DNA from: Hymenobacter jejuensis
Lineage (GTDB): Bacteria > Bacteroidota > Bacteroidia > Cytophagales > Hymenobacteraceae
Direction of reading: 5' to 3'
Assembly (NCBI RefSeq): GCF_006337165.1
Contig: NZ_CP040896.1
Span: 3,100,001 to 3,164,000, forward strand
DNA length: 64,000 nucleotides
Within the stretch, counting starts at the first letter, position 1, and every line of letters begins with the position of its first letter. The position numbers and the translations under genes are program-made. Positions 49,709-58,608 of the stretch are shown here, piece after piece. The notes beneath the pieces are model-generated. The model did no database searches. It saw only the letters and a program-made list of their open reading frames with translations, and was not told the DNA's origin.

Positions 49709-52386
49709 TGAACTGGCTCGAACATTTTTTGTCGCCGGCATTGGTGCGCGCCTTGGGCTGGACACTGGTGCACTCTATTTGGCAGGGTGCCGTGGTGGCG
49801 CTGGCCCTGGCGGGGTTGCTGCTGCTGTTGCGTCGGCACAGCGCACAGGTGCGTTATGCCACGGCCGCTGCGGCCCTGGTTACGTTGCTGAGCCTGGCCG
49901 TCGTGACCTTCGGGCGGCATTATTATGTCGCGCTGCGCCAAGATGCCGTGGCCGCCTCGGTGGCCGCCGCTGCCAAGGCCGAGCCAGTCGCTAGCACTTC
50001 GCAAGCCTTCACCCAAGCAACGGCCGCGGCACCCATAACGGCTGCTTCGGCTGCCGAAACCCCGACTACGGGCATTCGGGCGTGGCTAAACTATTTCGAC
50101 CAGAATATCCCCGTGATGGTAGCGGCTTGGCTGCTGGGCTTGCTGGCCATGATGCTGCGCTTACTGGGCGGCCTGGCTTACGTGCAGCGGCTGCGGCATT
50201 ACCGCGTACAGCCGCTCGCCCCGGAGTGGACGGCCCGCATTGCGGTACTGGCCGAGCAGGCCGGCGTACGGCAGCCCATTGCGCTGCTGGAGTCGGCGCT
50301 GGTGAAGGTACCACTGGTGGTAGGGCATTTGCGGCCGGTTATTTTGCTGCCTTTCGGTACCGTAACGGGCCTGAGCCAGAGCTACATGGAAGCCATTCTG
50401 GCCCACGAGCTGGCGCACATTGCCCGCCGCGACTACCTGATGAACCTGTTGCAGTCGATTGCCGAGATTCTGTTTTTCTACCACCCAGCCGTGTGGTTCG
50501 TAACGGCTTGCATGCGTACCGAGCGTGAAAACTGCTGCGACGATGCCGCCACGGCCCTGGTCGGTGGCGATCCGTTGCGGTTGGCGCGGGCCTTGGCCGC
50601 CCTAGCCGAATTAGGGCTTGAGCGTACGCCCGCTGCGCGGCTCGCGCTCTCGGCAGTAGGCCCCGATGGGTCGTTGCTGGGTCGGATTCGGCGGCTGGTG
50701 CAGGGCCGTAGCGCCCCGACTTTCTCCGAAGGCTTTATGGCGGCTTGCGTCGTGCTTTGCGGGCTGGTACTGCTGACCACGGCCGTGGCCATGGCTGACC
50801 CTCGACCGCTATTGACTAAAACCGGTACTCTGGGCAAGCTCAGCAACCTTCCGTTAGGCCAAAAGCTCGCAGAGGAATGCACTGACCTGCCGCTTGTTGC
50901 TACGTCGCTCGCACCATTGGCCCAGACGGAGCCGCTGGCGCCGGTTGCTGCCGCGTCTCAACAGGATGGTGATAATGACGGCGATAAAGACAAAAACAAA
51001 AAGCGCAAACGCACCGAGCGCGTGGTAGTTGTGAATGGCTCGCGCCGGTCGGGTGGCACGGTGGTCATCGAGAAAGATAAGAAAGGCCGCATCACGGATA
51101 TGTTCGTCGACGGTGAGCGCGTGGAAGGCGTAGCGTCTGGCTCAAAAAGCAAGACCACCCTTAGCAAAATCAAAGACGACAAAGGCGGCAAGCGGGTAGA
51201 AGTGGTGAAGGTGGTGCCCAACGGCAGCTTCTGGTCGAAGGACGGCGACAACTTCACGTATTTCTACGACCCCAACTTCAAGCGCAACTTCACCTTCCGC
51301 ATTCCGGCCGGCGACCAAGCCGAAATCGAGCGGTCGGTGCGCCGGGCTCAGGCCAATGCCGACGCCGCCACGCGTCGGAGCCTGCAGAACCTGCGCCTGA
51401 ACCAATCCTTCACCTACAGCTTCCCCGGCGACCAAACGCCGGAGGATGCCAACGAACTGGCCCGCCGCGCCTTGCGCCAAGCCGACGAGGCCCTGCGCCG
51501 AGCCGAGCAAGCCGAGAAATCGGAAGAAACCCGCGCTCGACTGCGCGAGGAGCGTGAGCGCATCCGCGAAAAACAGGAAGAGCTGCGCGAGCGGTTGCGG
51601 GAAGAGGAAGAATCTCGCCGCGACAGCGACGAAGCCCGCCGCGAAGTGGACGATGAGCGTCGCCGCACCATAGATGAAAGCCGCCTCGCTATCGAAGAAA
51701 GACGGCGCGAGCTGGAAGAAAAACGGCGCGATATGGAGGAAATGCGTCGTGACCGCGAAGCGGAGCGGGCTGAGCGCGAGCGCCATCGGGCCGACGAAGA
51801 GCAGAAGCTCAAGCAGGAGTTGGTCAAAGACAAATTGATCACCGACACCCGCAATTACGAGTTGACGCTCACGGCCAGCGAAATGACGGTGAACGGCAAA
51901 AAACAGCCCGAAAGCATCCATCAGAAATACCTGAAGCTCTACGAAGCACGCACCGGCCACAAGATGACCGGCTCGTCGATGTGGCGGGCGCGCGAAAACA
52001 ACGACAGCCGCTCGTCGGAAACTCCGCCCACCCCGCCGAAAGCTCCGCAAGCGCCCAAGGCTCCTCGGCCACCTCGTACTCCTCGGTCCTCGGGCTCTCA
52101 GGTAACGCCGCCCACGCCGCCTGCTCTCGAAGCTCCCGCTGCGCCTGCAGCGCCTCCGGCTCCAACGCCTCCTACGGGTGATGTAATTATCAATCGGCCA
52201 GCTACTTATACGGTAGAGGTGGTAAACTCGGAAGTGCTGAACAAGCTGAACGAGCACGTAGCGCTGGTGCAGCTGACGTCCAGCAGCCAAAGCCAGACGC
52301 TGGAAAATCTCAGGCAGTATCGTCGGCTGGTGAAATCGAACGCAATTAAAACCAGTTGCCCAGACCAAAACCCAAGCAACGAATAA
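49708..52386 (+). CDS. M56-family (BlaR1-like) sensor metallopeptidase with coiled-coil tail
   Basis: 892 residues. N-terminal membrane segments (ALGWTLVHSIWQGAVVALAL; VAAWLLGLLAMMLRLLGG), then the zinc peptidase core with HELAH at 233-237 and a further membrane segment near 345. Instead of a penicillin-binding sensor domain, the C-terminal half has a Lys/Arg-rich beta region, an Arg/Glu coiled coil (~residues 585-710), a conserved DTRNYELTLTASEMTVNGKK segment and a Pro/Thr-rich linker. The ligand is therefore unlikely to be beta-lactam by this domain. Likely cleaves the adjacent BlaI-type repressor. Confidence 0.9.
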   Translation: MNWLEHFLSPALVRALGWTLVHSIWQGAVVALALAGLLLLLRRHSAQVRYATAAAALVTLLSLAVVTFGRHYYVALRQDAVAASVAAAAKAEPVASTSQAFTQATAAAPITAASAAETPTTGIRAWLNYFDQNIPVMVAAWLLGLLAMMLRLLGGLAYVQRLRHYRVQPLAPEWTARIAVLAEQAGVRQPIALLESALVKVPLVVGHLRPVILLPFGTVTGLSQSYMEAILAHELAHIARRDYLMNLLQSIAEILFFYHPAVWFVTACMRTERENCCDDAATALVGGDPLRLARALAALAELGLERTPAARLALSAVGPDGSLLGRIRRLVQGRSAPTFSEGFMAACVVLCGLVLLTTAVAMADPRPLLTKTGTLGKLSNLPLGQKLAEECTDLPLVATSLAPLAQTEPLAPVAAASQQDGDNDGDKDKNKKRKRTERVVVVNGSRRSGGTVVIEKDKKGRITDMFVDGERVEGVASGSKSKTTLSKIKDDKGGKRVEVVKVVPNGSFWSKDGDNFTYFYDPNFKRNFTFRIPAGDQAEIERSVRRAQANADAATRRSLQNLRLNQSFTYSFPGDQTPEDANELARRALRQADEALRRAEQAEKSEETRARLREERERIREKQEELRERLREEEESRRDSDEARREVDDERRRTIDESRLAIEERRRELEEKRRDMEEMRRDREAERAERERHRADEEQKLKQELVKDKLITDTRNYELTLTASEMTVNGKKQPESIHQKYLKLYEARTGHKMTGSSMWRARENNDSRSSETPPTPPKAPQAPKAPRPPRTPRSSGSQVTPPTPPALEAPAAPAAPPAPTPPTGDVIINRPATYTVEVVNSEVLNKLNEHVALVQLTSSSQSQTLENLRQYRRLVKSNAIKTSCPDQNPSNE

Positions 52387-52400
52387 GCTTTTCGTTGGCG

Positions 52401-52437
52401 AAAAACCGGCTTTCTATCCAGGGAAGCCGGTTTTTTT
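52401..52437 (+). terminator. Terminator after M56 gene
   Basis: Arms AAAAACCGGCTT / AAGCCGGTTTTT, loop of 11, seven-T tail. Confidence 0.82.
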
Positions 52438-52562
52438 ATTCTTTCTAGTCGGCAAGGCAACCCTTTGCGGGCTGGGTTCATCTATTGCCTTATCTGAATA
52501 TTGTTTTTGATGAGGAACCGCGGCAGAGTAGGGAAGTGAAGTTTGAGCCCGTAGGTAAAGAT

Positions 52563-52573
52563 TTGATAATCAA
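52563..52573. repeat. Palindrome TTGATAATCAA, copy 7
   Basis: 36 bases before the DUF5916 start; AATCAATTGTTTG fits WATCAAN4TTR. Confidence 0.7.
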
Positions 52574-52609
52574 TTGTTTGTAAGTTTTATCCCTAGCTGT
52601 TCTGCCGCG

Positions 52610-55159
52610 ATGCGTGCGTGCCTGCTTTTCCTCTGCGGACTTCTCTGGTCTGCCACCGTGGCTACGGCCCAAACTTCTCCGGCGTCGGCTACTACCACGG
52701 CGTCGGCCATGGCGCCCAAGCGGCAGCTAACGGCCCTGCGCATTACGCAGCCCATCAAAATCGACGGTGCGCTCGACGAAGCCGCGTGGCAGGAAGCGCC
52801 CGTGGCTACCAAATTCATTCAGGAAAAACCAAATCCTGGCCTGCCCGAAAAGCTGCCTACCGAGGTGCGCGTGCTCTACGACGATGCCGCCTTATACATC
52901 GGGGCTGTGCTGCACGATGTGTCGCCCGATTCTATCATGCAGGAGCTAAGCCAGCGCGATAATCTGGAGAATACCGACTTCTTTGGGGTGTTCATCGATA
53001 CCTACCACGATCGGCTGAATGGGTATGGCTTTCTTATTACGCCCGGCGGTGTGCAGCTCGACTCGCGCTACTCGCCCGCCGGGGGCGAAGATTTTGGCTG
53101 GAATGCCGTGTGGGAAAGCCGCACGAGTCTGCGCGGCACCGACTGGATCGCCGAAATTCGCATTCCGTACTCGGCCATTCGCTTCAGCAAAGCCCCCGAG
53201 CAGCTGTGGGGCCTCAATTTTATGCGCCAGCGCAAGCGCGACAACCAGCGCTTCTTCTGGAACGAGGTGCGGCCCGCCGTCGATGGCTTCGTGAACCAAT
53301 GGGGCGACCTGACGGGCGTGCGCGACATCAAGCCGCCGTTGCGCCTCTCGCTCACGCCCTACGTGTCAGCCTACGTCAACCATTATCCCTACCACCAGCA
53401 AGGCGTGCGCAACACGGACATGTCGTTCAACGGGGGCGCCGACATCAAGTACGGCATCAACGAAAGCTTCACCTTGGATGCCACGCTGGTGCCCGATTTT
53501 GGCCAAACTCAAAGCGACAACGTGGTCCTGAACCTTTCGCCCTTCGAGGTGCAGTACAACGAAAACCGCACGTTTTTCACCGAAGGCACCGAGCTGTTCA
53601 ACAAAGGTGGCTTGTTTTATTCGCGCAGGGTAGGGGCCCAGCCGATGGGCTTTTACGACGCGGAAGGGCAGTTGCGGAAGGGCGAGCGCGTGGTCAGCAA
53701 CCCCGGTGTTTCACGGCTCATTAACGCCACCAAGGTTTCGGGCCGCACGAGCAAAGGCTTGGGCATTGGGGTCTTCAATGCCGTGTCGAAGGAGATGTTT
53801 GCCACGGTGCGCGACAGCCTCAGCGGCGACGAACGCCAGGTGATGACCCAGCCGCTGAGCAACTACAACATCGTGGTGCTGGACCAGTCGCTGAAAAACA
53901 ACTCCTATGTGAGTTTGATTAACACCAATGTCACGCGTGCGGGGCAGGTGTACGATGCCAACGTGACGGGCGGCTTGTTTCGCATTGCCAACAAAAAGAA
54001 CTCTTACGCCGTCGATGGGCAGGTAGTGTATTCGCGGCGGCGCGGGCAGGCATTTGCCAGCGAAGCCCCCATCGACAACAAAAATGGCTACAAATACTTG
54101 GTGGGCGTGGCCAAAATTGCCGGCAACTTCACCTGGCGCCTGAGCCAAAGCATCACTTCTAATACCTACGACCCCAACGATTTGGGCCTCCTGTTCAGCA
54201 ACAACGCCATCACGCAGGTCGCCGACTTTTCGTACAACAAATACAAGCCGTTCTGGAAGGTCAACAACATGTACACCTACTGGGGCGTAAGTCAGTCGTT
54301 GCTCTACAAACCAACTCGCTACCAAGATCTTAGCGTTTATGGCGGCGGCAATACCACGTTCACCAAGTCCTTTATTACGGTGGGTTTCAACGTGGATGCT
54401 TCGCCGGCTACGCACGACTTCTACGAACCGCGCGTCGAGCCGCTGGGGCGCTACTTTGTGCGCAAACCGGCCAACGTGGGCGCCAACGCCTTCATCTCCT
54501 CAGATTACCGCAAAAAGATAGCCTACGATGTTTCCGCCGCGATTCGTGGGTACGCCCACGACGGCAGCCGCCACGGCCGCGATGGCTACGGCCTGAGTTT
54601 TTCGCCGCGCTACCGTGTGAGCAATCAGCTCACGTTTCGCTACAACTTCGACTGGCAGATGCAGCGCAACCAGATCGGATTTGCCGGGGGCCTCAACGGC
54701 GACGAGCCCCTGGATAGGGTTTTTTATGACCGGGGCGATATCATGCTGGGGCGCCGACGGGTAGTGACGGTAACCAACACACTATCTGGCTCTTATACCT
54801 TCAACAACCGCATGTCACTTACCATCCGGACGCGCCACTACGTGAGCACGGTGCACTACCGCGACTTCACCCGCCTGCTCGACGACGGCAAAGAAGAAAG
54901 CATAGACTACCGCCGCAACCGCGACACCAGCTTCAACGCCTTCAACGTGGACGCCGTGTATGCGTGGTGGTTTGCGCCGGGCTCGCAGGTCAGCATCGTC
55001 TGGAAAAACGCCGGCTCGTCGTCCCTGATCGCTGATGAGGCCACACCGCAGTATTTCCGTAATCTCAATAATACGGTCAATACGCCACACAATAACTCTT
55101 TGTCAATCAAGGTGTTGTATTATATCGATTATTTGATGCTGAAGCCCAAGCGCGGCTAG
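52610..55159 (+). CDS. DUF5916 protein: CBM9-like domain plus barrel
   Basis: 849 residues; signal peptide MRACLLFLCGLLWSATVATA. Residues ~45-235 resemble a carbohydrate-binding family 9 domain (KIDGALDEAAWQEAPVATKF; VRVLYDDAALYIGAVLHD; WGLNFMRQRKRDNQRFFWNE). Then a large beta region with the motif VPDFGQTQSDNVVLNLSPFE and NENRTFFTEGTELF, typical of DUF5916, and an outer-membrane barrel-like end. The role is unknown. The ATG at 52610 is used rather than the TTG at 52574. Confidence 0.88.
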   Translation: MRACLLFLCGLLWSATVATAQTSPASATTTASAMAPKRQLTALRITQPIKIDGALDEAAWQEAPVATKFIQEKPNPGLPEKLPTEVRVLYDDAALYIGAVLHDVSPDSIMQELSQRDNLENTDFFGVFIDTYHDRLNGYGFLITPGGVQLDSRYSPAGGEDFGWNAVWESRTSLRGTDWIAEIRIPYSAIRFSKAPEQLWGLNFMRQRKRDNQRFFWNEVRPAVDGFVNQWGDLTGVRDIKPPLRLSLTPYVSAYVNHYPYHQQGVRNTDMSFNGGADIKYGINESFTLDATLVPDFGQTQSDNVVLNLSPFEVQYNENRTFFTEGTELFNKGGLFYSRRVGAQPMGFYDAEGQLRKGERVVSNPGVSRLINATKVSGRTSKGLGIGVFNAVSKEMFATVRDSLSGDERQVMTQPLSNYNIVVLDQSLKNNSYVSLINTNVTRAGQVYDANVTGGLFRIANKKNSYAVDGQVVYSRRRGQAFASEAPIDNKNGYKYLVGVAKIAGNFTWRLSQSITSNTYDPNDLGLLFSNNAITQVADFSYNKYKPFWKVNNMYTYWGVSQSLLYKPTRYQDLSVYGGGNTTFTKSFITVGFNVDASPATHDFYEPRVEPLGRYFVRKPANVGANAFISSDYRKKIAYDVSAAIRGYAHDGSRHGRDGYGLSFSPRYRVSNQLTFRYNFDWQMQRNQIGFAGGLNGDEPLDRVFYDRGDIMLGRRRVVTVTNTLSGSYTFNNRMSLTIRTRHYVSTVHYRDFTRLLDDGKEESIDYRRNRDTSFNAFNVDAVYAWWFAPGSQVSIVWKNAGSSSLIADEATPQYFRNLNNTVNTPHNNSLSIKVLYYIDYLMLKPKRG

Positions 55160-55228
55160 AGCGACCGGTAGTCTATCCGTAAACCCGTTCGGGCGTAAGC
55201 TCGTCTAACTGCATTTATACTCGCATTT

Positions 55229-55624
55229 ATGGCTCAACGCATCGCCCACGTAACGCTAGTAGTGCGCAACTACGACGAAGCAATTGCCTTCTACACGCAA
55301 AAGCTAGGGTTTGAGGTGGTGGAAGATGTCGCGCAAGGCGACGGCAAACGCTGGGTCGTGATTGCGCCCGCCAATTCGCCTTCTACCAGCCTGCTGCTAG
55401 CCCAAGCCGCCTCCGACGAACAGCTTCAAGCAGTGGGCAACCAAGCCGGCGGCCGCGTATTTCTGTTTCTGCACACCAGCACGTTCTGGGACGACTACCA
55501 CCGCATGAAGGCGCAGGGGGTGACGTTTCTGGAAGAGCCGCGGCAAGAACCCTACGGGGATGTGGTAGTATTTCAGGACTGCTACGGCAACAAATGGGAT
55601 TTGCTCGGCCCAAAACCCGCCTAA
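55229..55624 (+). CDS. VOC-family (glyoxalase/dioxygenase fold) protein
   Basis: 131 residues with paired beta-alpha-beta-beta-beta modules: RIAHVTLVVRNYDEAIAFYT (metal His8-type position) and FLEEPRQEPYGDVVVFQDCY (metal Glu). Reaction unknown; the superfamily includes glyoxalase I, fosfomycin resistance enzymes and dioxygenases. Single gene, terminated by a strong hairpin. Confidence 0.9.
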   Translation: MAQRIAHVTLVVRNYDEAIAFYTQKLGFEVVEDVAQGDGKRWVVIAPANSPSTSLLLAQAASDEQLQAVGNQAGGRVFLFLHTSTFWDDYHRMKAQGVTFLEEPRQEPYGDVVVFQDCYGNKWDLLGPKPA

Positions 55625-55652
55625 ATAAGCAGCCTACCTAATCATAATAAAT

Positions 55653-55704
55653 CCTCAACCGGTCGTGCTGAGCTGTACTCTGCACGACCGGTTGAGGGTT
55701 TTTG
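55653..55704. terminator. Bidirectional terminator
   Basis: Perfect arms CCTCAACCGGTCGTGC / GCACGACCGGTTGAGG around a 13-base loop, then a T-run; between the convergent VOC and MeaB genes. Confidence 0.82.
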
Positions 55705-55715
55705 GTGCGCTGTTT

Positions 55716-56696
55716 TTAACTGAGCCCTAGCAACTCTTCGGCCGCCCCGAATGCTGATTTACGACCGTCCATGACTTGCTGACGTAGGCTAGGAAGCTGT
55801 TGCTGGACAGCGGGTTGCGCATAGAAGCGTTCTTCCAGCGCCTGCCGGACCGTTTCGTAGAGCCAATGCAGGTTTTGCTCTTGCCGGTGCTTCTGGAAAT
55901 ATCCGTTTTGTTGGGTGTGTTGCACGTACTTCTCCACCACTTGCCACACTTCGGGCACACCCGCGCCGGTAAGCGCCGAGCTGGTCGTCACCTTGGGGCT
56001 CCAGCCGGAAGGCCCTAGCGGAAACAGGTGCAGGGCACTGCGGTATTCGCCTTTGGCGCGGCGGGCAGGCATTTCGTTGCTGCCATCGGCTTTGGTAATG
56101 ACCACTGCATCAGCCATTTCCATAATGCCTTTTTTGATGCCTTGTAGCTCGTCGCCGGCACCGGCCAGCATGAGCAGCAGGAAAAAATCGACCATGCCGT
56201 GCACGGCTGTTTCGCTCTGGCCCACACCCACCGTCTCGACGAAAATTACGTCGTGGCCTGCGGCTTCGCAGAGCAACATTGCCTCGCGGGTGCTGCGCGC
56301 GACGCCGCCCAAGCTGCGGCCGGCCGGCGAGGGCCGAATAAAAGCCCGCTCGTGGGCGGCTAGCTGGTTCATGCGCGTTTTATCGCCCAGAATGCTGCCG
56401 CCGCTGCGTTGGCTGCTTGGGTCGATGGCAAGCACCGCCAAACGCTTGCCCAGTTGTCCCACAAGGTGCAAGCCCAACGCTTCGATAAAGGTGCTTTTGC
56501 CCACTCCCGGCACGCCCGTGATGCCCACGCGCACCGAGCGGCCGGTGTGCGGCAACACCTGGTCGAGCACTTGCTGCGCCAGTGCCTGATCGGAAGGGAG
56601 CGTGCTTTCGACGAGCGTAATGGCGCGGCTCAGCAAGATGCGATTGCCGGCCAAAATGCCATCGGCGTACTGATCAACGGAGAAGCGTTTGGGCAT
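55716..56696 (-). CDS. MeaB/ArgK-family G-protein chaperone
   Basis: 326 residues. GTPase that protects or reloads B12-dependent acyl-CoA mutases. Walker A GITGVPGVGKSTFIEALG; the base-specific and switch residues appear in VLAIDPSSQRSGGSILGDKT and FVETVGVGQSE; ITKADG. The start at 56696 (MPKRFSVDQYADGILAGNRI) removes an unrelated extension. No mutase gene is in the window. Confidence 0.93.
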   Translation of the reverse strand: MPKRFSVDQYADGILAGNRILLSRAITLVESTLPSDQALAQQVLDQVLPHTGRSVRVGITGVPGVGKSTFIEALGLHLVGQLGKRLAVLAIDPSSQRSGGSILGDKTRMNQLAAHERAFIRPSPAGRSLGGVARSTREAMLLCEAAGHDVIFVETVGVGQSETAVHGMVDFFLLLMLAGAGDELQGIKKGIMEMADAVVITKADGSNEMPARRAKGEYRSALHLFPLGPSGWSPKVTTSSALTGAGVPEVWQVVEKYVQHTQQNGYFQKHRQEQNLHWLYETVRQALEERFYAQPAVQQQLPSLRQQVMDGRKSAFGAAEELLGLS

Positions 56697-56775
56697 GAAA
56701 ACGAGCGTGAGCAGCAGGCACCGTTGTTTAGGCAGGAAAGGAACGGGTTGCGTGCGGTGCAAGCTAAAGCTTGCG

Positions 56776-57879
56776 CTACATTTTTCCGGGTTCGCGGATG
56801 AAATTAGGCAAGCCCAGCTTGCTGCGCCGGCCTCCCAGGTTGAGGCCATTGTCTACGTAAGTACACGCCGCACCGGCCGCATTGGGATTTTGAATGACCG
56901 CCAGATACGGGTTGTCTTCGCGCGCCACGTAGATTTTGCCATCCGGAGCGAGTTGCAGCGAGCCTACCTTCCGGTTTTTAGAGCTGCCGATGGCTGTCAC
57001 TTTCTTAGTTGCCAAGTCGATCTGCCAGATCTGAGCGTTGCCGCCACCGGTACCGTTGCTGGTGCCGTAGAGCTTGGTGCCGTCGGGCGAAAACTCGACG
57101 CCATACGCTTCTTCATAAGGCCCAAAGGAGCGCGGCTTGCTGACCACACCCGTATTGGTGTCAAAATCAAACACTTCGAACTTGTTGCTTTCGCGCCAGA
57201 TGGCAGCGGCCAGCTTGGTGCCGTCGGGCGAAAACTTCATGCAGCCGATGGCATTGCGGCCCGGCCCGGCGTGCATGGTGCCCACGTTGCTCATGATGGG
57301 TTTGGCCGCTACGCCATCGGCCGTGACGAGGTAGGACACAAAAGCGTTCGAGTTCCACCGGTGGCCCACCACCCACACATCACGTCCGTTTTTGTGGCGC
57401 ACGGCGGCCAGCTTTTCGGCTACTGGTGTGATTAGCAAGAGGTTAGCGCGCGGCACGTCGCCGAGGCCGTTGTCGCGGGTCATGTCCACTACCGAGTAGC
57501 GCATGCCGCCGCTCCGGCCCTGAAAGTCGGTGGTGAACACGTAAAAGATGTTGCCGCTGCCCGGATCGGGAACGATCACGGCGCCTTGCGTGCTTTCGGG
57601 GCCGCCCATGATCTTGCGGCCGTTGGGCATGGGTTGGTGCTGGCGGTTGAAAATGGTGCCTCCGTTGGTGTAAAACAGCAGCTGACCGCGGCTATTGGTG
57701 GCCACGGCGCAGTTTTCATAGCTTACCATTTTGCCATCCAGCAGCGGGGTAGGGGCGCCGTTGGCGAAGCTCAGGCCGGCTTGCCCGCCAAAATACCAGA
57801 TGGATTGCTCGCGCTGGGCATGTACAGCCGCTGGCAGCGCCAGCCAAAGCAGCAACAGAAGAAAGGAAATTCGTTTCAT
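56776..57879 (-). CDS. Exported beta-propeller protein (WD40-like)
   Basis: 367 residues; signal peptide MKRISFLLLLLWLALPAAVH, mature start near QREQSIWYFGGQAGLSF. Propeller repeats: MKFSPDGTKLAAAIW, VEFSPDGTKLYGTSNGTGGG, LQLAPDGKIYVARED. The N-terminal WYFGGQAGLSFANG and the end LGLPNFI are the borders of the propeller that in many Bacteroidota proteins is followed by PKD and T9SS sorting domains; here the protein stops 6 residues later, so no sorting domain is present. Confidence 0.85.
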   Translation of the reverse strand: MKRISFLLLLLWLALPAAVHAQREQSIWYFGGQAGLSFANGAPTPLLDGKMVSYENCAVATNSRGQLLFYTNGGTIFNRQHQPMPNGRKIMGGPESTQGAVIVPDPGSGNIFYVFTTDFQGRSGGMRYSVVDMTRDNGLGDVPRANLLLITPVAEKLAAVRHKNGRDVWVVGHRWNSNAFVSYLVTADGVAAKPIMSNVGTMHAGPGRNAIGCMKFSPDGTKLAAAIWRESNKFEVFDFDTNTGVVSKPRSFGPYEEAYGVEFSPDGTKLYGTSNGTGGGNAQIWQIDLATKKVTAIGSSKNRKVGSLQLAPDGKIYVAREDNPYLAVIQNPNAAGAACTYVDNGLNLGGRRSKLGLPNFIREPGKM

Positions 57880-57986
57880 AAGCTCAGAATTGGGCGGCAA
57901 ATTAAGCAACAGCGCCAATGCCGGGATAAAACGGAATTTCGTGCCAGATTGGTGTAAACATCGGGACATGGGCCTTCTCCAAGGAA

Positions 57987-58526
57987 TCAAATCTTCCACT
58001 TCCCGGCCAGCAACGGCACAACGAGCGGCCGAATGATGCGGTAGCTTAAGCCCCACAGCCGGTATTCGCCCACGCGGTAGAAAGCAATCTGCTGAGGATC
58101 AGGCCAGTTTGGAAACTGCACCAGCTCTTCGCCGTGCGTAGCCGGGTCAGCAAGGTGCCGGACTGATACTTCCAGCACTTCCGCGATTTCGTGCTCCATC
58201 CAGCGCCACGCCTCGGCCGGGCGAGTGATGCGCCCCAAAAAGGGCGTTACGCGAAACCCCGACGCGTTCGTCGAAACGGCAGGAAGTTGCGTGAGCACCT
58301 CTACCGAAGTAGGCGGCAGGTGAATTTCTTCTTCGGTTTCGCGTAACGCCGTGGCTAGCAATGAATTGTCTTCCGGGTCGCGTTTGCCACCGGGGAAGGC
58401 AAGTTGCCCGCCGTGTACGCCAAAGTCGCCGCGCCGCACAAGCACCAACTGCAAATCACCGGCTGCGTCGCGGTACACAGGCACCAAAACGGCCGCTTCC
58501 CGAAAAGTGGTGTAAATGGTTGACAA
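57987..58526 (-). CDS. NUDIX hydrolase, CoA-pyrophosphatase-like (NudL)
   Basis: 179 residues. NUDIX box GGKRDPEDNSLLATALRETEEEI (GX5EX7REXXEE) is complete, binding Mg for pyrophosphate hydrolysis. FREAAVLVPVYRDAAGDLQL upstream and a hydrophobic linker match the CoA-diphosphatase subgroup. Likely housekeeping of CoA or nucleotide derivatives. Its stop and the L,D-transpeptidase region are separated by 82 bases. Confidence 0.9.
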   Translation of the reverse strand: MSTIYTTFREAAVLVPVYRDAAGDLQLVLVRRGDFGVHGGQLAFPGGKRDPEDNSLLATALRETEEEIHLPPTSVEVLTQLPAVSTNASGFRVTPFLGRITRPAEAWRWMEHEIAEVLEVSVRHLADPATHGEELVQFPNWPDPQQIAFYRVGEYRLWGLSYRIIRPLVVPLLAGKWKI

Positions 58527-58608
58527 AGGAAAGCTGAGTTCAGATTTTTAAACGTAATATACTAATTATCAGTAAGTTGCGGTAAGGTGCTTTCAAATAA
58601 GCAAGTTT

